Assembly (NCBI RefSeq): GCF_014204895.1
Contig: NZ_JACHMF010000001.1
Location: 3,162,001-3,226,000 of the forward strand
Source: Paractinoplanes abujensis
GTDB lineage: Bacteria; Actinomycetota; Actinomycetes; Mycobacteriales; Micromonosporaceae
DNA length: 64,000 nucleotides
Direction: 5' to 3'
Within the stretch, counting starts at the first letter, position 1, and the number at the start of each line of letters is the position of its first letter. The notes beneath the pieces were generated by a model. It was not told the origin of the DNA and ran no database searches. It worked only from the letters and a program-made list of their open reading frames with translations. Below are positions 1 through 8,800 of this stretch, one piece after another. Made by a program: the position numbers and the translations under genes.

Positions 1-171
1 GCGCAGCCGCCCGCCATCCGCGTCGTCGAGGCCACCGCTGAGGTCAAGTACGTCGACCGGCTGCGCGAGATGTTCCCGGCGAAGTACGCGGATCTGGCGC
101 AGAAGGAGGCACTGACCGAGGACGAGACGGCCGAGCTGCGCCGCCGGTACGACAGCGCGGCCGGGCTCTGA
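1..171 (+). CDS. C-terminal end of an unidentified protein (5' truncated by window)
   Basis: An open frame runs from the first base to a TGA at 169-171, giving the last 56 residues of a protein whose start lies outside the window. The segment is charged and helical in character (RLREMFPAKYADLAQ, then an acidic stretch) and ends in AAGL. I do not recognise a family from so short a tail. Codon use is typical of the surrounding genome, so it is probably a real gene end. It converges on the next gene with only three bases between the stop codons. Confidence 0.6.
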   Translation, partial: AQPPAIRVVEATAEVKYVDRLREMFPAKYADLAQKEALTEDETAELRRRYDSAAGL

Positions 172-174
172 ACC

Positions 175-894
175 TCACCAGTCCATCCACCCGTCCAGGC
201 TGGGTTTGCGCAGGATCGCGGGCTCGTCGTAGTCGATCGCGGTCAGCCACTGCGTGCCCGGCCGCTCCCGATGACCGAGCCGGGCCAGATCCCGTACAAC
301 GATGGGGATGTGCAGCGCCCCGAAGACCACCGCGACCTCCGCGTCCTCGGCCGCGAACTCGGTGTCGATCTCGTGCATCACGTGGAGCAGTTCGTCCTCG
401 CGCTGAACGTCGAGCTCGTCGCGCGGCACCACGGTGTGGTCATGCAGGTTCTTCCAGTCCACCTGGGTGGCCAGCCAGTCGCCGGCGCGGGCCATGTGCC
501 AGGCCAGGAACGGTGTGCTCAGGTGGGCCAGCACCTGCTCCTCGACGGACATCCGGCGTTCCGGGTCCGCGTCCGGGGCCAGGAACGCATCCGGGAAGAT
601 GATCGGGACGCCGAGGGCGCGGTAGTCGATGTCCTGCGGCACCAGGTCACGAGCGGCGCGCTGCCGGGCCAGGCGCATGGCATTGGCGTACGTCATGCCG
701 GTCGAGCTCGGCCCGTCCCAGATCTCGGCGATCACCGCCGAGCACGACCGCAGCCGCTGCCAGATCGCCCAGTAGTAGTCGGCGTGCCCCATGTGGATCG
801 TCGGGATGATCACCCAGCGCAGCCCGCCGGCGGGTCGCTGGAAGACCGACACGGACGTCCGGAACCCGAGCTCGCTCATCTCGGTCAGCTGCAT
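175..894 (-). CDS. TraB/Tiki-like (GxxH) family protein
   Basis: A 239-residue protein with no signal peptide. Near the N-terminus is IPTIHMGHADYY, and near the C-terminus VVFGALHIPIVVRDLARLG; paired TxH and GxxH motifs of this kind are the signature of the TraB/PrgY/Tiki superfamily, whose members are proposed metal-dependent hydrolases. The ATG at 894 was chosen because the homologous-looking part starts there; the frame stays open upstream to 1101 but that part is low-complexity and overlaps the divergent sigma-like gene. Substrate unknown. It stands alone and is divergent from the sigma-like/clpP block. The family assignment rests on motifs only. Confidence 0.6.
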   Translation of the reverse strand: MQLTEMSELGFRTSVSVFQRPAGGLRWVIIPTIHMGHADYYWAIWQRLRSCSAVIAEIWDGPSSTGMTYANAMRLARQRAARDLVPQDIDYRALGVPIIFPDAFLAPDADPERRMSVEEQVLAHLSTPFLAWHMARAGDWLATQVDWKNLHDHTVVPRDELDVQREDELLHVMHEIDTEFAAEDAEVAVVFGALHIPIVVRDLARLGHRERPGTQWLTAIDYDEPAILRKPSLDGWMDW

Positions 895-972
895 GCCCGC
901 AAGGATAGGAAGCGGTAACCAGCCGACTACGCCGCACATGCGCACTGGAGTTGAGCCGCGCGGCCGACCAGA

Positions 973-1182
973 GTGCGATGCATGCCGACCCGATACGCCG
1001 ACCCGCCGATGGAGCAGATGCTGCGTCGCCTCCCGGCCCGGCATCGCGAAGTCCTCGTGGCCACCTACTTCCGCGGCCGCACGACCACCGAGGCGGCCCA
1101 CGTGCTCGGCCTGCCCCCGAAAGCGGTCAAGGCCCGGCTCTACGAGGCGATGCGGGAGCTCTCCGACATGCGCTTCTGCTGA
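973..1182 (+). CDS. Stand-alone sigma-70 region 4-like DNA-binding protein
   Basis: A 69-residue protein that is almost entirely a sigma-70 region 4 helix-turn-helix: LPARHREVLVATYFRG, then TTTEAAHVLGLPPKAVKARLYEAMREL, ending in Cys. There is no region 2, so it cannot act as a normal ECF sigma factor unless a partner supplies the -10 recognition. It may be the remnant of a SigL-like ECF factor or an independent regulator. The position just upstream of clpP3 is suggestive, since I recall a sigL gene near clpP3 in Streptomyces (from memory, unchecked). Its stop codon (1180-1182) lies inside the first PopR-type palindrome, so its 3' end and the clpP3 control region overlap. Confidence 0.6.
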   Translation: MRCMPTRYADPPMEQMLRRLPARHREVLVATYFRGRTTTEAAHVLGLPPKAVKARLYEAMRELSDMRFC

Positions 1183-1211
1183 CAGCAGACGGCCTGTCTG
1201 CTGACGGCAGA
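1175..1211. promoter_or_regulatory. Twin PopR-type operators upstream of clpP3
   Basis: Two palindromes: TCTGCT-GAC-AGCAGA (1175-1189, perfect) and TCTGCT-GAC-GGCAGA (1197-1211, one mismatch). Their centres are 22 bp apart, about two helical turns. They closely match the PopR target described in Streptomyces lividans (TTCTGCC-N3-GGCAGAA), and a popR-like gene lies at the far end of the same locus. They sit 61-97 bp before the clpP3 start, a position suited to activation. Confidence 0.75.
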
Positions 1212-1271
1212 TCGGCTTGGTGTCCGGCCCGTACGGCTCCCATGGTGGTCCCGAGAGAGCGAGGGGATCAC

Positions 1272-1880
1272 ATGACTCAACCGATTGCCGGATCGATCGA
1301 CGACCAGGTGGCCGCGCGGCTGCTGCATCAGCGCATCGTCGTGCTGGGCCAGGAGGTGGACGACCAGATCGCCAACCGGCTGTGCGGCCAGTTGCTGCTG
1401 CTGTCGGCCGAGGACCCGCGGGCCGTCATCAGCCTCTACATCAACTCGCCGGGCGGGTCGGTCAGCGCCGGGCTGGCCATCTACGACACCATGCGGCTGA
1501 TTCCCAACGAGGTCAGCACGCTGGCCTTGGGTCTGGCCGGCAGCATGGGCCAGTTCCTGCTGACGGCGGGCGCGCCGGGCAAGCGGTTCAGCCTGCCGCA
1601 CGCGCAGATCCTGATGCACCAGGGCTCGGCCGGGTTCGGCGGCACGGCGGCCGACGTGGAGATCTACGCCGACCAGCTGGAACGGGTGGGTACGACACTG
1701 CTGCGGCTGACCGCCGAGCACACCGGGCAGCCGATCGAGGTGGTGGAACGGGACAGCCGCCGCGATCGCTGGTTCACCGCCGGACAGGCCCGGGCGTACG
1801 GGCTGATCGATCACGTCCTGGACAGCGTGGACGACGTGCGCCCCGAGATGACCCGGCAGCCGATGGGGCTGAGCGCATGA
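1272..1880 (+). CDS. clpP3: ATP-dependent Clp protease proteolytic subunit, ClpP3-type
   Basis: A 202-residue ClpP peptidase subunit, which forms ring-shaped Clp protease cores with an AAA+ unfoldase. The catalytic triad is visible: Ser91 in GLAGSMGQ, His116 in ILMHQ and Asp165 in RRDRW. The ATG at 1272 follows a good ribosome site (GAGCGAGGGG). The gene overlaps clpP4 by 4 bp (ATGA), so the two are translationally coupled and probably form a mixed ring. Naming as clpP3 rests on the paired clpP genes with an adjacent popR and PopR-type operators, as in Streptomyces, where this second pair is normally silent unless ClpP1P2 fails. Confidence 0.88.
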   Translation: MTQPIAGSIDDQVAARLLHQRIVVLGQEVDDQIANRLCGQLLLLSAEDPRAVISLYINSPGGSVSAGLAIYDTMRLIPNEVSTLALGLAGSMGQFLLTAGAPGKRFSLPHAQILMHQGSAGFGGTAADVEIYADQLERVGTTLLRLTAEHTGQPIEVVERDSRRDRWFTAGQARAYGLIDHVLDSVDDVRPEMTRQPMGLSA

Positions 1881-2494
1881 GCCAGTACACAATTCCCACC
1901 GTCGTCGAGAAAACTCCCAACGGCGAACGGGCGTACGACATCTATTCGCGGCTGCTGTCCGACCGGATCATCTTCCTCGGCACCGAGATCGACGACGGCG
2001 TGGCCAACGTGGTGATCGCCCAGCTGATCCACCTCGAATCGGCCGGTGAGCAGGAGATCGGGCTCTACATCAACTCGCCCGGAGGGTCGTTCAGCGCGCT
2101 GACCGCCATCTACGACACCATGCATTTCGTCCGGTGCGACATCGCCACGATCTGCGTCGGTCAGGCCGCGTCGGCCGCCGCCGCCCTGCTGGCGGCGGGC
2201 ACACCCGGCAAACGCTCGGTGCTGCCGCACGCCAAGGTGACGCTGCACCAGCCGTCCAGCCAGGCCCGGGGCACGCTGCCCGACCTGGCGGTGGAGGCCA
2301 AGGAGGTGGCCAAGGTGCGGGCCGAGATGGATCGGATCCTGGGCCGGCACACGGGTCACCCGGTGGAGAAGATCCGCGCCGACACCGATCGGAGCATGGC
2401 GTTGACCGCGCCCGAGGCGGTCGCCTACGGCCTGGCCGACCGGGTGATCACGGCACGGCCGGAGCGGGCGTACCGGTTGAGCGCCGCGAGCTGA
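1877..2494 (+). CDS. clpP4: ATP-dependent Clp protease proteolytic subunit, ClpP4-type
   Basis: A 205-residue ClpP subunit starting inside the clpP3 stop. The triad is Ser99 (GQAASAAA), His124 (VTLHQPSS) and Asp171 (ADTDRSM). Its N-terminus has the extra segment common in the second subunit of actinobacterial ClpP pairs. No Clp ATPase gene is present in the window, so the partner unfoldase (ClpX or ClpC) must be encoded elsewhere. The stop codon at 2492-2494 abuts the popR stop at 2495 with no spacing, leaving no room for a separate terminator between these convergent genes. Confidence 0.87.
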   Translation: MSQYTIPTVVEKTPNGERAYDIYSRLLSDRIIFLGTEIDDGVANVVIAQLIHLESAGEQEIGLYINSPGGSFSALTAIYDTMHFVRCDIATICVGQAASAAAALLAAGTPGKRSVLPHAKVTLHQPSSQARGTLPDLAVEAKEVAKVRAEMDRILGRHTGHPVEKIRADTDRSMALTAPEAVAYGLADRVITARPERAYRLSAAS

Positions 2495-2821
2495 TCAGGC
2501 GGCGAGCATCATGACGCCACCGGACCGTCCCGGCGCCGGCGGAGCCACGGGGGCCAGCCGCAGCACGGGCGCGACGTGGCCGACCAGGTCGAAGCGGACC
2601 TCGGCCAGCAGGTCGGACAACTCGATCCGCAAGGCGTCGCAGACCGCGGCCAGAATCTCGGAGCTGGGCTCCTTGCGGCCGCGCTCGACCTCCGACAGAT
2701 ATTGCACCGACACATTCGCCTCGCGGGCGACCTCGGCCAGGGTGCGGCGCTGTTCCAGCCGATGACGGCGCAGCACCCGGCCGACCACCGTACGCAACAA
2801 GGGCCGTGTGTTGTCCGCCAT
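2495..2821 (-). CDS. popR: PopR-like XRE-family activator with a Leu-Ala-Ala C-terminus
   Basis: A 108-residue regulator. Residues of about 10-75 form an XRE/Cro helix-turn-helix ([20 protein letters not shown], then [17 protein letters not shown]), the type found in the actinobacterial Clp regulators ClgR and PopR. A loop rich in Pro and Ala leads to a tail ending MMLAA. In S. lividans, PopR activates clpP3clpP4 and is destroyed by ClpP1P2, with terminal alanines needed for degradation; the tail here would fit that. The ATG at 2821 is the only start giving a complete HTH without low-complexity extension. ClgR is the alternative assignment, but adjacency to a clpP pair and TTCTGC-type operators favours PopR. 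Confidence 0.8.
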   Translation of the reverse strand: MADNTRPLLRTVVGRVLRRHRLEQRRTLAEVAREANVSVQYLSEVERGRKEPSSEILAAVCDALRIELSDLLAEVRFDLVGHVAPVLRLAPVAPPAPGRSGGVMMLAA

Positions 2822-2876
2822 GCGGCTCACCGTACCCAGCCCGCGGACGGCCCCGATACCCCGGTTCGCCAGGAGC

Positions 2877-3983
2877 TTAGAGCGGCAGCCACTCCATGCT
2901 CGTGGTGATCTCGGCGAGGATCTCGGGGATCGGCTCGACGCCCAGGCCGGGCCCCGCCGGCACGGGCAGGTGGCCGTCCTCGAGCACGAACGGTGCGGTG
3001 ACGTCCGTACGGAAATAGCGGTCCGACCCCGACGTGTCGCCGGGCAGGGTGAAACCGGGCAGGGCGGCCAAAGCCACGTTGGCCGCCCTGCCCAGGCCTG
3101 TTTCGAGCATGCCGCCGCACCAGACGGGGATGCCGTTGGCGACACACACGTCGTGGATGCGGCGGGCCTCGAGGTAGCCGCCGACCCGGCCCGGTTTGAC
3201 GTTGACGATGCTGCACGCGCCCAGCCGGATGGCGTCGGCGGCGGCACGGGCCGACACGATCGACTCGTCCAGGCAGATCGGGGTCCGCACGCGGCGGGAC
3301 AGCTCGACGTGACCGAGCACGTCCTCCTCGTCCAGCGGCTGCTCGATCAGCAGCAGGCCGAACGGGTCGAGCGCGGCCAGCAGCGGCGCCTGCCCCACCG
3401 TGTACGCCGTGTTCGCGTCCACCTGCAGCAGCACATCGTCACCGAAGCGCTCGCGGACCGCCCGTACGGGCTCGACGTCCCAGCCCGGCTCGATCTTCAG
3501 CTTGATCCGGACGTAGCCCTGCGCGAGGTAGCCGTCGACCGCGTCGAGCAGCTGGGGGATCGAGTCCATGATGCCGACCGACACCCCGCACGGCACCCGG
3601 TCGCGGGTGGCGCCCAGCTCGCGGGCGAACGAGCGGCCCTCGGCGCGCAGTTCGGCGTCGAGCACCGCGGTCTCCAGTGCGGCCTTGGCCATCCGGTGAC
3701 CCTTGAACCTGTGCAGGGCCGGCGCGACGGCGGTGGCCGCGGCGGGTCGGCGGGCGGCCAGCGCGGGCACCAGGTAGCGGCGCAGCACGTCGGCCGCGGC
3801 CTCGACGTATTCGCTGGAGTAAAGGGGGTCGCTCATCGCGACGCACTCGCCCCACCCCTCGGCCTCGTCGGTGACGGCCCGCAGCAGCAGGACGTCGCGC
3901 TCGGTCTCGGTGCCGAACGACGTGCGGAACGGCGCCACCAGCGGCATCTTGATGCGGCGCAGCTCGATCCCGGTCAGTTTCAC
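2877..3983 (-). CDS. N-succinylamino-acid racemase / o-succinylbenzoate synthase (enolase superfamily)
   Basis: A 368-residue enolase-superfamily enzyme of the OSBS/NSAR group. Catalytic residues are in place: the KxK pair K161-L-K163, metal ligands D189 (VDAN), E214 (IEQP) and D239 (CLDES), and the second-face base K263 (NVKPGRVGG). OSBS makes a menaquinone precursor; NSAR racemises N-succinylamino acids. No other men gene is nearby, whereas a GNAT and an M20 amidohydrolase overlap in one operon. That is the arrangement of the Geobacillus pathway that turns D- into L-amino acids by succinylation, racemisation and desuccinylation. I therefore infer NSAR as the physiological role. The GTG start overlaps the GNAT stop (GTGA). 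Confidence 0.8.
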   Translation of the reverse strand: MKLTGIELRRIKMPLVAPFRTSFGTETERDVLLLRAVTDEAEGWGECVAMSDPLYSSEYVEAAADVLRRYLVPALAARRPAAATAVAPALHRFKGHRMAKAALETAVLDAELRAEGRSFARELGATRDRVPCGVSVGIMDSIPQLLDAVDGYLAQGYVRIKLKIEPGWDVEPVRAVRERFGDDVLLQVDANTAYTVGQAPLLAALDPFGLLLIEQPLDEEDVLGHVELSRRVRTPICLDESIVSARAAADAIRLGACSIVNVKPGRVGGYLEARRIHDVCVANGIPVWCGGMLETGLGRAANVALAALPGFTLPGDTSGSDRYFRTDVTAPFVLEDGHLPVPAGPGLGVEPIPEILAEITTSMEWLPL

Positions 3984-4801
3984 GCGTCTGCCCTCTCCAC
4001 CACATACCAGCCGGCCCGGTCGAAGCCGGTCACCCGGGCCCCGCCGTCGATCAGGGAACCGAGCACCTCCCGTACGGCGACCCGCCAGCGCCGGGCACAC
4101 GCCACATCGGTGCGGCGCAACGACTCGATGTCGGACGGCACCGCGACCAGCACCGTCCGGCCGGTGACGGGGCGCGGGACCGGGTCGCCGTCGGGCCCGC
4201 GGTCCAGGGCGACGGCCGCCCCGGTCAGGTCCGGCGCCGGCAGCGGGCCGTGCGGCGCGGTCAGGTCCCAGCGCATCAGCAGCCGGTCGGTGTCGTCGGC
4301 GCCGTTGATGCCGTCGGTCATGGCGCCGTAGAAGTGCGGCAGATACTGCACCGGGCGACCGCCCAGTTTGACCATGTTGAAGTACGCGTTACGGCTGACC
4401 AGCGGATCGAAGGTCCAGCTGATGGTGTGCACGCCCAGGTCGAGCGCCCAGGCCCGCTGATGCAGTTTGAGGGCGTAGCCGATGCCCCGGCCGTGCGCGG
4501 CCCGGCCGACCCCGGCGATGTGGCTGTGCATCTCGCGGCGCCCGGGCGGTCCGAAAAAGGCGATGCAGGCCCCGACCATGCCGCCGGCGTCGAACGCCCC
4601 CGCCACGTAGTTGCCGGCCTTGGTCATGGCGCGCAGCAGGTCACGGGTGACCGGCGGGTCGGCCGGGTCGGACCGCCAGATGCTGTCGAACAGCCGGCAC
4701 ACGTCGTGCAGCTCGGCCAGCTCGGTCAGGACACGGATCTCGACCCCGGCCGCCCGGGCCGCCGCGTCGGCCGCCGGGGTCGGGCTGAGCAGGTCACTCA
4801 C
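3980..4801 (-). CDS. GNAT-fold N-acyltransferase, probable D-amino-acid N-succinyltransferase
   Basis: A 273-residue GNAT protein. The acyl-CoA binding motif is clear at about 97-110 (VGRAAHGRGIGYALK), followed by a long C-terminal half (WTFDPLVSRNAYFNMVKLG) typical of the larger GNATs found beside enolase-superfamily racemases. In Geobacillus kaustophilus a GNAT in the same place succinylates D-amino acids; the activity here is inferred from context, and acetyl-CoA remains possible. The start is GTG at 4801, overlapping the upstream M20 gene by 8 bp, and its own stop overlaps the racemase start by 4 bp, so the three are tightly coupled. Confidence 0.75.
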   Translation of the reverse strand: MSDLLSPTPAADAAARAAGVEIRVLTELAELHDVCRLFDSIWRSDPADPPVTRDLLRAMTKAGNYVAGAFDAGGMVGACIAFFGPPGRREMHSHIAGVGRAAHGRGIGYALKLHQRAWALDLGVHTISWTFDPLVSRNAYFNMVKLGGRPVQYLPHFYGAMTDGINGADDTDRLLMRWDLTAPHGPLPAPDLTGAAVALDRGPDGDPVPRPVTGRTVLVAVPSDIESLRRTDVACARRWRVAVREVLGSLIDGGARVTGFDRAGWYVVERADA

Positions 4802-5891
4802 TGCCGGTCACCTCTCCCACCAGCGCCGCGACCAGCGCCGCCCGGCGCGGGATCTCGGCGACGACCACGTGTTCGCCGGGGGCGTGCGCGCCGCCGCCGA
4901 CCGCGCCGAGCCCGTCCAGGGTAGGCGTGCCGGCGCCGGCGGTGAAATTGCCGTCCGAGGCGCCGCCGACCGCGGCCCGGCCCAGCGGGGGCAGGCCGAG
5001 CCGCACGGCGACCGCCTCGGCCCGGGCGTAGAGGGCTTCGGACGCGGCGGCCTCCAGGGGCGGGCGGTTGGGGCCGCCCTCGATCGTGATCCGGGCACCC
5101 GGCAGCACCGGGGCCAGCGAGGTCAGGGCCACGTCGACGCGCCGCTGCTCGGCGGTGGTGCGGGCACGCACGTCGACGGCGAACTCGCCCCGGGCGGGAA
5201 CGGTGTTGGTGGTGGTGCCCGCGGTCATCCGGGCCGGCACCACTGTCGTGCCCAGGGCTGGGTCGGCCAGGGCCTGCACGGCGAGCACCTGGTGGGCCAG
5301 TTCCACGGTGGAGTTGACGCCGGCCTCGGGTTCCAGGCCCGCGTGCGCGGCCCGGCCGGTCACCCGTACGGCGTACAGGGAAACGCCTTTGCGCTCGGTC
5401 TTGAGGGCGCCCCCGTCGGCCGCCCCCTCCAGCACCAGGGCCGCCGCGCATCCGGCGGCCTCCTTCTCGATCAGCTCCCGCGACGTGGGCGAGCCCAGCT
5501 CCTCGTCCCCGGTGATCAGCACGGTCACCCCCGCGCGGTTCGTGAGTGCCGCCACCGCGTGCAGGGCCTGCACCACGCCCGCCTTCATGTCGAAGCAGCC
5601 CGGCCCGCGCAGGGTCTCACCCGTCACCTCGTACGGGTGGTGCGCGAGGGAACCGATCGGCCACACCGTGTCATGGTGACCCAGCAGCAGCACCCGCGGC
5701 GGGCCGTAGCCGAAACGCCACCGCAGGTGGGTACGCCCGTCGATCACGATCCGCTCCGGGTGCGCGCCGAGCCGGCGGTGACCGATCGCGGCCAGCACCT
5801 CGGCGCTGCGGGCCACGGCGGCCCGGTCGTCCGAGGGCGACTCGCAGGTCACCAGCTCCCGCAGGTCGGCCAGCATTTCGCGCAGGTCCAT
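4794..5891 (-). CDS. M20-family metallo-amidohydrolase, probable N-succinyl-L-amino-acid desuccinylase
   Basis: A 365-residue cytoplasmic M20 peptidase of the carboxypeptidase G2/ArgE type. Di-metal ligands can be placed: H72-x-D74 (GHHDTV), bridging D101 (GPGCFDMKAG), catalytic and ligand E130/E131 (TGDEELG), E155 (VLEG) and a C-terminal His in GGGAHAPGEHV. A dimerisation domain runs from about 170 to 280. The family removes acyl groups from amino acids or cuts C-terminal residues. Position between an S9-S12 peptidase and a GNAT/racemase pair suggests the last step of D-to-L conversion: release of the free L-amino acid. The ATG lies 1 bp after the upstream stop. Confidence 0.78.
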   Translation of the reverse strand: MDLREMLADLRELVTCESPSDDRAAVARSAEVLAAIGHRRLGAHPERIVIDGRTHLRWRFGYGPPRVLLLGHHDTVWPIGSLAHHPYEVTGETLRGPGCFDMKAGVVQALHAVAALTNRAGVTVLITGDEELGSPTSRELIEKEAAGCAAALVLEGAADGGALKTERKGVSLYAVRVTGRAAHAGLEPEAGVNSTVELAHQVLAVQALADPALGTTVVPARMTAGTTTNTVPARGEFAVDVRARTTAEQRRVDVALTSLAPVLPGARITIEGGPNRPPLEAAASEALYARAEAVAVRLGLPPLGRAAVGGASDGNFTAGAGTPTLDGLGAVGGGAHAPGEHVVVAEIPRRAALVAALVGEVTGSE

Positions 5892-5892
5892 C

Positions 5893-8800
5893 TCAGCTCA
5901 CCTTCGGGGTCGCCCGCACGCCCAGGTGCAGGTAACGCTCGCCGGTGGGCAGCCGGTAGAAGTACACCGGGAACCACGTGTCGCTCTGCGGCATCCGTAC
6001 GAGGAAAAGGTCGTCCTTGACGGCGACCAGGGGCAGCTCGTGCACGGGCTCGGGGGTGAGCTCGGCCAGCGGCCCGGTCTGGGTCATGCGCAGAGTGGGA
6101 CCCTCCAGGACCTCGAGGCGCGTGCTGGCCCGCTCGTAGGTGCCCAGGTGGGGCGTGATGTCAACCGCGACCGGCGGCGACGGCGGCGTCAACGGCCGGG
6201 GCATGGTCACCCCGGCCACCTCGGCGAAGATCTCACCGAACAGGTCCTGGTAGAGGTCGCGGGCACCCTCGCCGTTGGTCAGCAGGGTCACAGCCAGGTC
6301 CTGATCGGGCAGCAGGCGCAGGAACGCGGACTGGCCGATGGTGTTGCCGTCGTGGCCGATCAGCCGGTGCCCGTCCCAGCCGAACCGGATCCAGCCCAGC
6401 CCCCAGGAGTCGCCCAGCGTGTACTTCTCGGGCAGCTCGACCTGCTCCTCGGCCATGGCGGCGGTGCCGGCCGCGCTCAGCACGTCCCCGCCGCCGTTCA
6501 GGTGCATCCGCGCGAACGTCAGCAGATCGGCCGCCGTCGAGTTGATCAGACCGGCCGGGCCGAGGGCGCGCGGCAGCATCCAGACCGGCGCCACCTGCGG
6601 GCCGGGCACGTGACCGGTGGCCGCCCGGTGCAGCAGGGCCTCCTCGGGCAGGGTGCCGGTGCGGCGCAGGCCGAGCGGGGTGCTGATCCGATCCCGTACG
6701 GCCGCGTCCCAGGTGCCGCCGGTGAGCTTCTCGATCACCCGGCCGGCCAGGGAGAACCCGGAGTTGCAGTACGACCAGGTGGCGCCGAGCGGGTGGTTCT
6801 GCGCGACGTCGGCGAGCCCGTCGACGTACTTCTCCAGGCAGTCGTCGCCGCGTCCGGTGTCGGTGAAGACGTCACCGTCGATGCCGCTGGTGTGGGTGAG
6901 CAGATGCCGCATGGTGACCTTGGCCGCCACACCGGAGTCGGCCAGGGTCAGCTCGGGCAGCACATCGGCGATCGGCGCGTCCAGGTTGAGCTTGCCCTCG
7001 TCGACCAGTTGCTGCACGAGGGTGGCGGTCCAGACCTTGCTGATCGAACCGATCTGGAACACCGAATCGGTGGTGACGGCCACGCCGGTCTCGACATTGA
7101 GCACCCCGTACGCGGCCTCGACCAGCTCGTCCGTTCTGGAGATGCCCAGCACCGCCCCCGGCACGCCGTGCCGCTCGGCCAGCACGTTCAGGCGCCGCTG
7201 CCAGTGCGCGGCGTCCAGCGGCTTGCGCCCGGCGCCGGTGTGCCGCTGCACCCACTCGGCGATCCGCCGGTTGAAGTCGGCGCGCTGCGACGGCGGGCCC
7301 TCCACGATCAGCAGGTGCGAGCCCTCCGGGTAGAGCACCAGCTCGGCCGGGACGCCACGCTCGCGCAGCGCGGTGTGCCACTGCTGGGCCTGACCGACCG
7401 GGCAGCGCAGGTCGGCCGCCCCCTGGATGATCAGCGTCGGGGTGGTCACGTCGGCCACCCGGGTCAGCGGGGACATCGCGGCGTACCGTTCGGGCGCGTC
7501 CCACGGGCGTCCGCCGAGCTCGATGTCGGCCAGCAGATGCCCGTCGTCCGACGAGCCGGCCATGCTGGTCAGGTCGCTGACCACTCCCCCGGCCACGGCG
7601 GCGGCGAACCGGCCGTCGGTGGCGGTGAGAAAGCAGGTCATGAAGCCGCCGTAGCTGTACCCGGCCACCGCCAGCCGCGCCGGGTCGGCGAGGCCCTCGG
7701 CGACCAGCTGATCGAGCGGTTCGAGGAAGTCGCGGGCGTCGGCCTCGCCCCACGCGCCCAGGGCGGCGTTGAAGAACTGCTCGCCGTAGCCGTCGCTGGC
7801 CCGCGGATTGACCAGCAGCACCGTCCAGCCCCGGGCGACCAGGTGCTGGTGATACAGGTGGATGTCGTCGGCGGCGCCGTTCCACGCGTTGTGCGGGCCG
7901 CCGTGGATGTCGAGCAGCAGCGGCCCGGCGCCGGTGACCTCGGGGTCGCGCAGCAGCCAGCCCTGCACGACAGTGCCGTCCGAGATCGTGAACTCGCGCT
8001 CCTCGCGCACGAACAGCTCGATCTCGTCGTTCGTGAGTTCGGTGTGCACCGTTTCGGCGTTCGTCCCGGTGTTCACCGTGACGATTTCCCCGTACGAGGT
8101 GGGGGTGGCCAGGACGATCGCCGCGGTGTCACCGGCCGTGGACAGGCCGGCCACCACTCGTCCGGCGCCGGCCACGACCGGGCGGGGCTCACCGCCGTCG
8201 GTGCCGACCGCGTACAAATGCGAACAACCCTTGTCCCGTACGCAGAAAAGCACCTCGCCGCCGGCGAACCGCGGCACCGCGCCCGGGTACGCCGGCCCGC
8301 CCGGCATCACGTTGCGGTCGAGGCCCGCGGCCAGGTCACGCACCGGGCCGCCGTCGAGCGGCACCAGGAGCAGACGCGCGTGGCCCCGCGGAGCGCCCGG
8401 ATAGCCGACCACCACCAGCGCGTCACCCTGCGGCGTCCACACCGACGGACCGGCCACGCCGCCGGCCAGACCCACCACGACCGGGCGGGCCTTGAGGTCG
8501 GTGACGTCGAGGACGTGCAGGGGCGCACGGAACACCAGGTCGGCGTCCGGCGCGGTGGCCGCCGCGAACGCGAGCCGGGTCGAGTCGGGCGACCAGGCCG
8601 GGTCACCCGCGTGCCAGTCGCCCTCGGTCACCTGCCGCAGCTCACGGCGGCCGACGTCGAGCACGAACAGGTGCTTGCGCAAGTCACGCAGCCAGCCGGC
8701 GCCGTCGGCCTGATAGTCGAGACGCTCGGTGACGATCGGGTCGCCCCGCCCGGCCCCGGTCGTCGCGACGGCCGCGGCGAAGGCGATTTTCGTGCCGTCC

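Noticed and set aside
2877..3983. A menaquinone-pathway menC
   Set aside because: The fold and residues fit, but no other men gene is near and the GNAT/M20 neighbours point to NSAR; OSBS activity cannot be excluded.
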